Source of the DNA: JAVJSD01 sp040219575
GTDB taxonomy: Bacteria; Planctomycetota; Planctomycetia; Pirellulales; Pirellulaceae
Assembly: GCA_040219575.1 (NCBI GenBank)
Contig: JAVJSD010000038.1
Coordinates: forward strand, 1 to 5,518
DNA: 5,518 bases
Direction of reading: 5' to 3'
Of the stretch, positions 5,095-5,518 are shown piece after piece. A program made the translations under genes and the position numbers. Every line of letters begins with the position of its first letter. Positions within the stretch are counted from its first letter, which is position 1. The notes beneath the pieces were generated by a model. It had not been told where the DNA came from. It searched no databases and saw nothing but the letters and a program-made list of their open reading frames with translations.

Positions 5095-5154
5095 AGTTCA
5101 AAACTCCAGGTTGAAATGGGGAAACGAAAATCGGGGGTCGCAAAACGGTTGACC
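5095..5154 (-). promoter_or_regulatory. Conserved leader, copy C (before the 112-residue gene)
   Basis: Minus-strand order: GGTCAACCGTTTTGCGAC (5154-5137), GATTTTCGTTTCCC (5132-5119), CCTGGAG (5110-5104), then ATG 5094. It aligns with copy A across the whole length, from GGTnAAC to the CCTGGAG. A 6-bp inverted repeat (GGCGAT 5158-5163 with ATCGCC 5176-5181) lies just upstream, over the end of the sigma-like gene. Confidence 0.55.
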
Positions 5155-5180
5155 GTGGGCGATCGTGTTTTTTCAATCGC

Positions 5181-5518
5181 CTACCTGGCGCGCAGCAAAG
5201 CGCGAACGAACACGCGCAGTTCATCGACGCGCCGGTTAACCGTGCCAACGGACACCCCGCGCATCGCCGCAATCTCGGCTTGCGTGAAACCCACAAGCAG
5301 CGCTTCACAGATCGACCGCAGATTGTCGGGAAGCTTGGCGAGCAGATCGGACTGCTCGACATAGGCGAATTGAAAATCGACAATCGGGCATCCGGCAGCG
5401 CTTAGCGAATCGCCGATTCGATCCATTGCATCGACGTAGCCCGGGGTGCGCGTGTTGGCGAATTGCGTCCCCCGCAGGGCGCGATGGAATCCCCATCGCG
5501 CGGCGCGCCAGCAATGCA
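5181..5518 (-). CDS. Sigma-70 region 4-like HTH protein (5' end beyond the window)
   Basis: The frame is open from the window edge to TAG at 5183-5181; 111 residues are visible. The C-terminal half fits a sigma-70 region 4 helix-turn-helix: LPDNLRSICEALLVGFTQ, then AEIAAMRGVSVGTVNRRVDE, then LRVFVRALL; the GVSVGTVNRRV recognition helix is the clearest part. An ATG at 5426 exists, but no Shine-Dalgarno precedes it, and the in-frame stretch upstream (CHWRAARWGFHRALRG...) has high GC3 codon use and no stop, so the gene very likely continues past 5518. The 111 visible residues could be the end of an ECF-type sigma factor or a sigma-like HTH regulator; region 2 cannot be judged. It lies 86 bases before the 112-residue gene and might control the repeated leaders, which is inference only. 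Confidence 0.75.
   Translation of the reverse strand, partial: HCWRAARWGFHRALRGTQFANTRTPGYVDAMDRIGDSLSAAGCPIVDFQFAYVEQSDLLAKLPDNLRSICEALLVGFTQAEIAAMRGVSVGTVNRRVDELRVFVRALLRAR

Noticed and set aside
5181..5426. Complete 81-residue HTH protein starting at ATG 5426
   Set aside because: No Shine-Dalgarno precedes it, and the frame stays open with coding-like codon use to the window edge, so the gene is probably partial.

Overview
The window is GC-rich, and every gene I can support lies on the minus strand, so transcription runs from high to low coordinates. Gene style (high GC3, short intergenic gaps, GTG/TTG starts, many small conserved hypotheticals around AAA+ ATPases) and the protein families suggest a bacterium, most likely a planctomycete (Gemmata/Pirellula-like), or an integrated element in one. 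That assignment is inference from remembered family distribution. There are no rRNA, tRNA, transposase, integrase or CRISPR features.

Layout in order of transcription: (1) 5518-5181, the C-terminal part of a sigma-70-like or other helix-turn-helix protein, cut by the window edge. (2) 5094-4756, a 112-residue conserved-looking hypothetical protein followed by a strong intrinsic terminator. (3) 4755-4175, about 580 bases without a gene, holding the terminator, a second terminator-like hairpin, further stem-loops, two AAGCGCTT palindromes and three copies of a 10-mer. (4) 4174-2732, a Ycf46-like AAA+ ATPase whose Walker B segment precedes its Walker A segment. (5) 2603-1671, a helical/coiled-coil protein of unknown function. 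(6) 1576-1220, a DUF1257 (Ycf35-like) protein. (7) 1155-967, a DUF2997 protein. (8) 951-706, an 81-residue hypothetical protein. (9) 599 to beyond base 1, a second, clamp-loader-like AAA+ ATPase, cut by the edge.

The DUF1257, DUF2997, 81-residue and second AAA genes look like one operon. The Ycf46-like gene and the coiled-coil gene each have their own conserved leader, and the 112-residue gene carries a third copy. All three leaders place a box of the form GGTnAAC..TTTTGnGAC about 36-43 bases before the start codon. Most starts are preceded by the same CCTGGAG Shine-Dalgarno block.

The most likely novel system is this module: two AAA+ ATPases, one with a rearranged core, with DUF1257, DUF2997, a coiled-coil protein and small partners. 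Ycf46 and Ycf35 are known from cyanobacteria and red-algal plastids; their biochemical role is not settled to my knowledge. I infer a multiprotein ATPase machine here, but its substrate cannot be read from the sequence.
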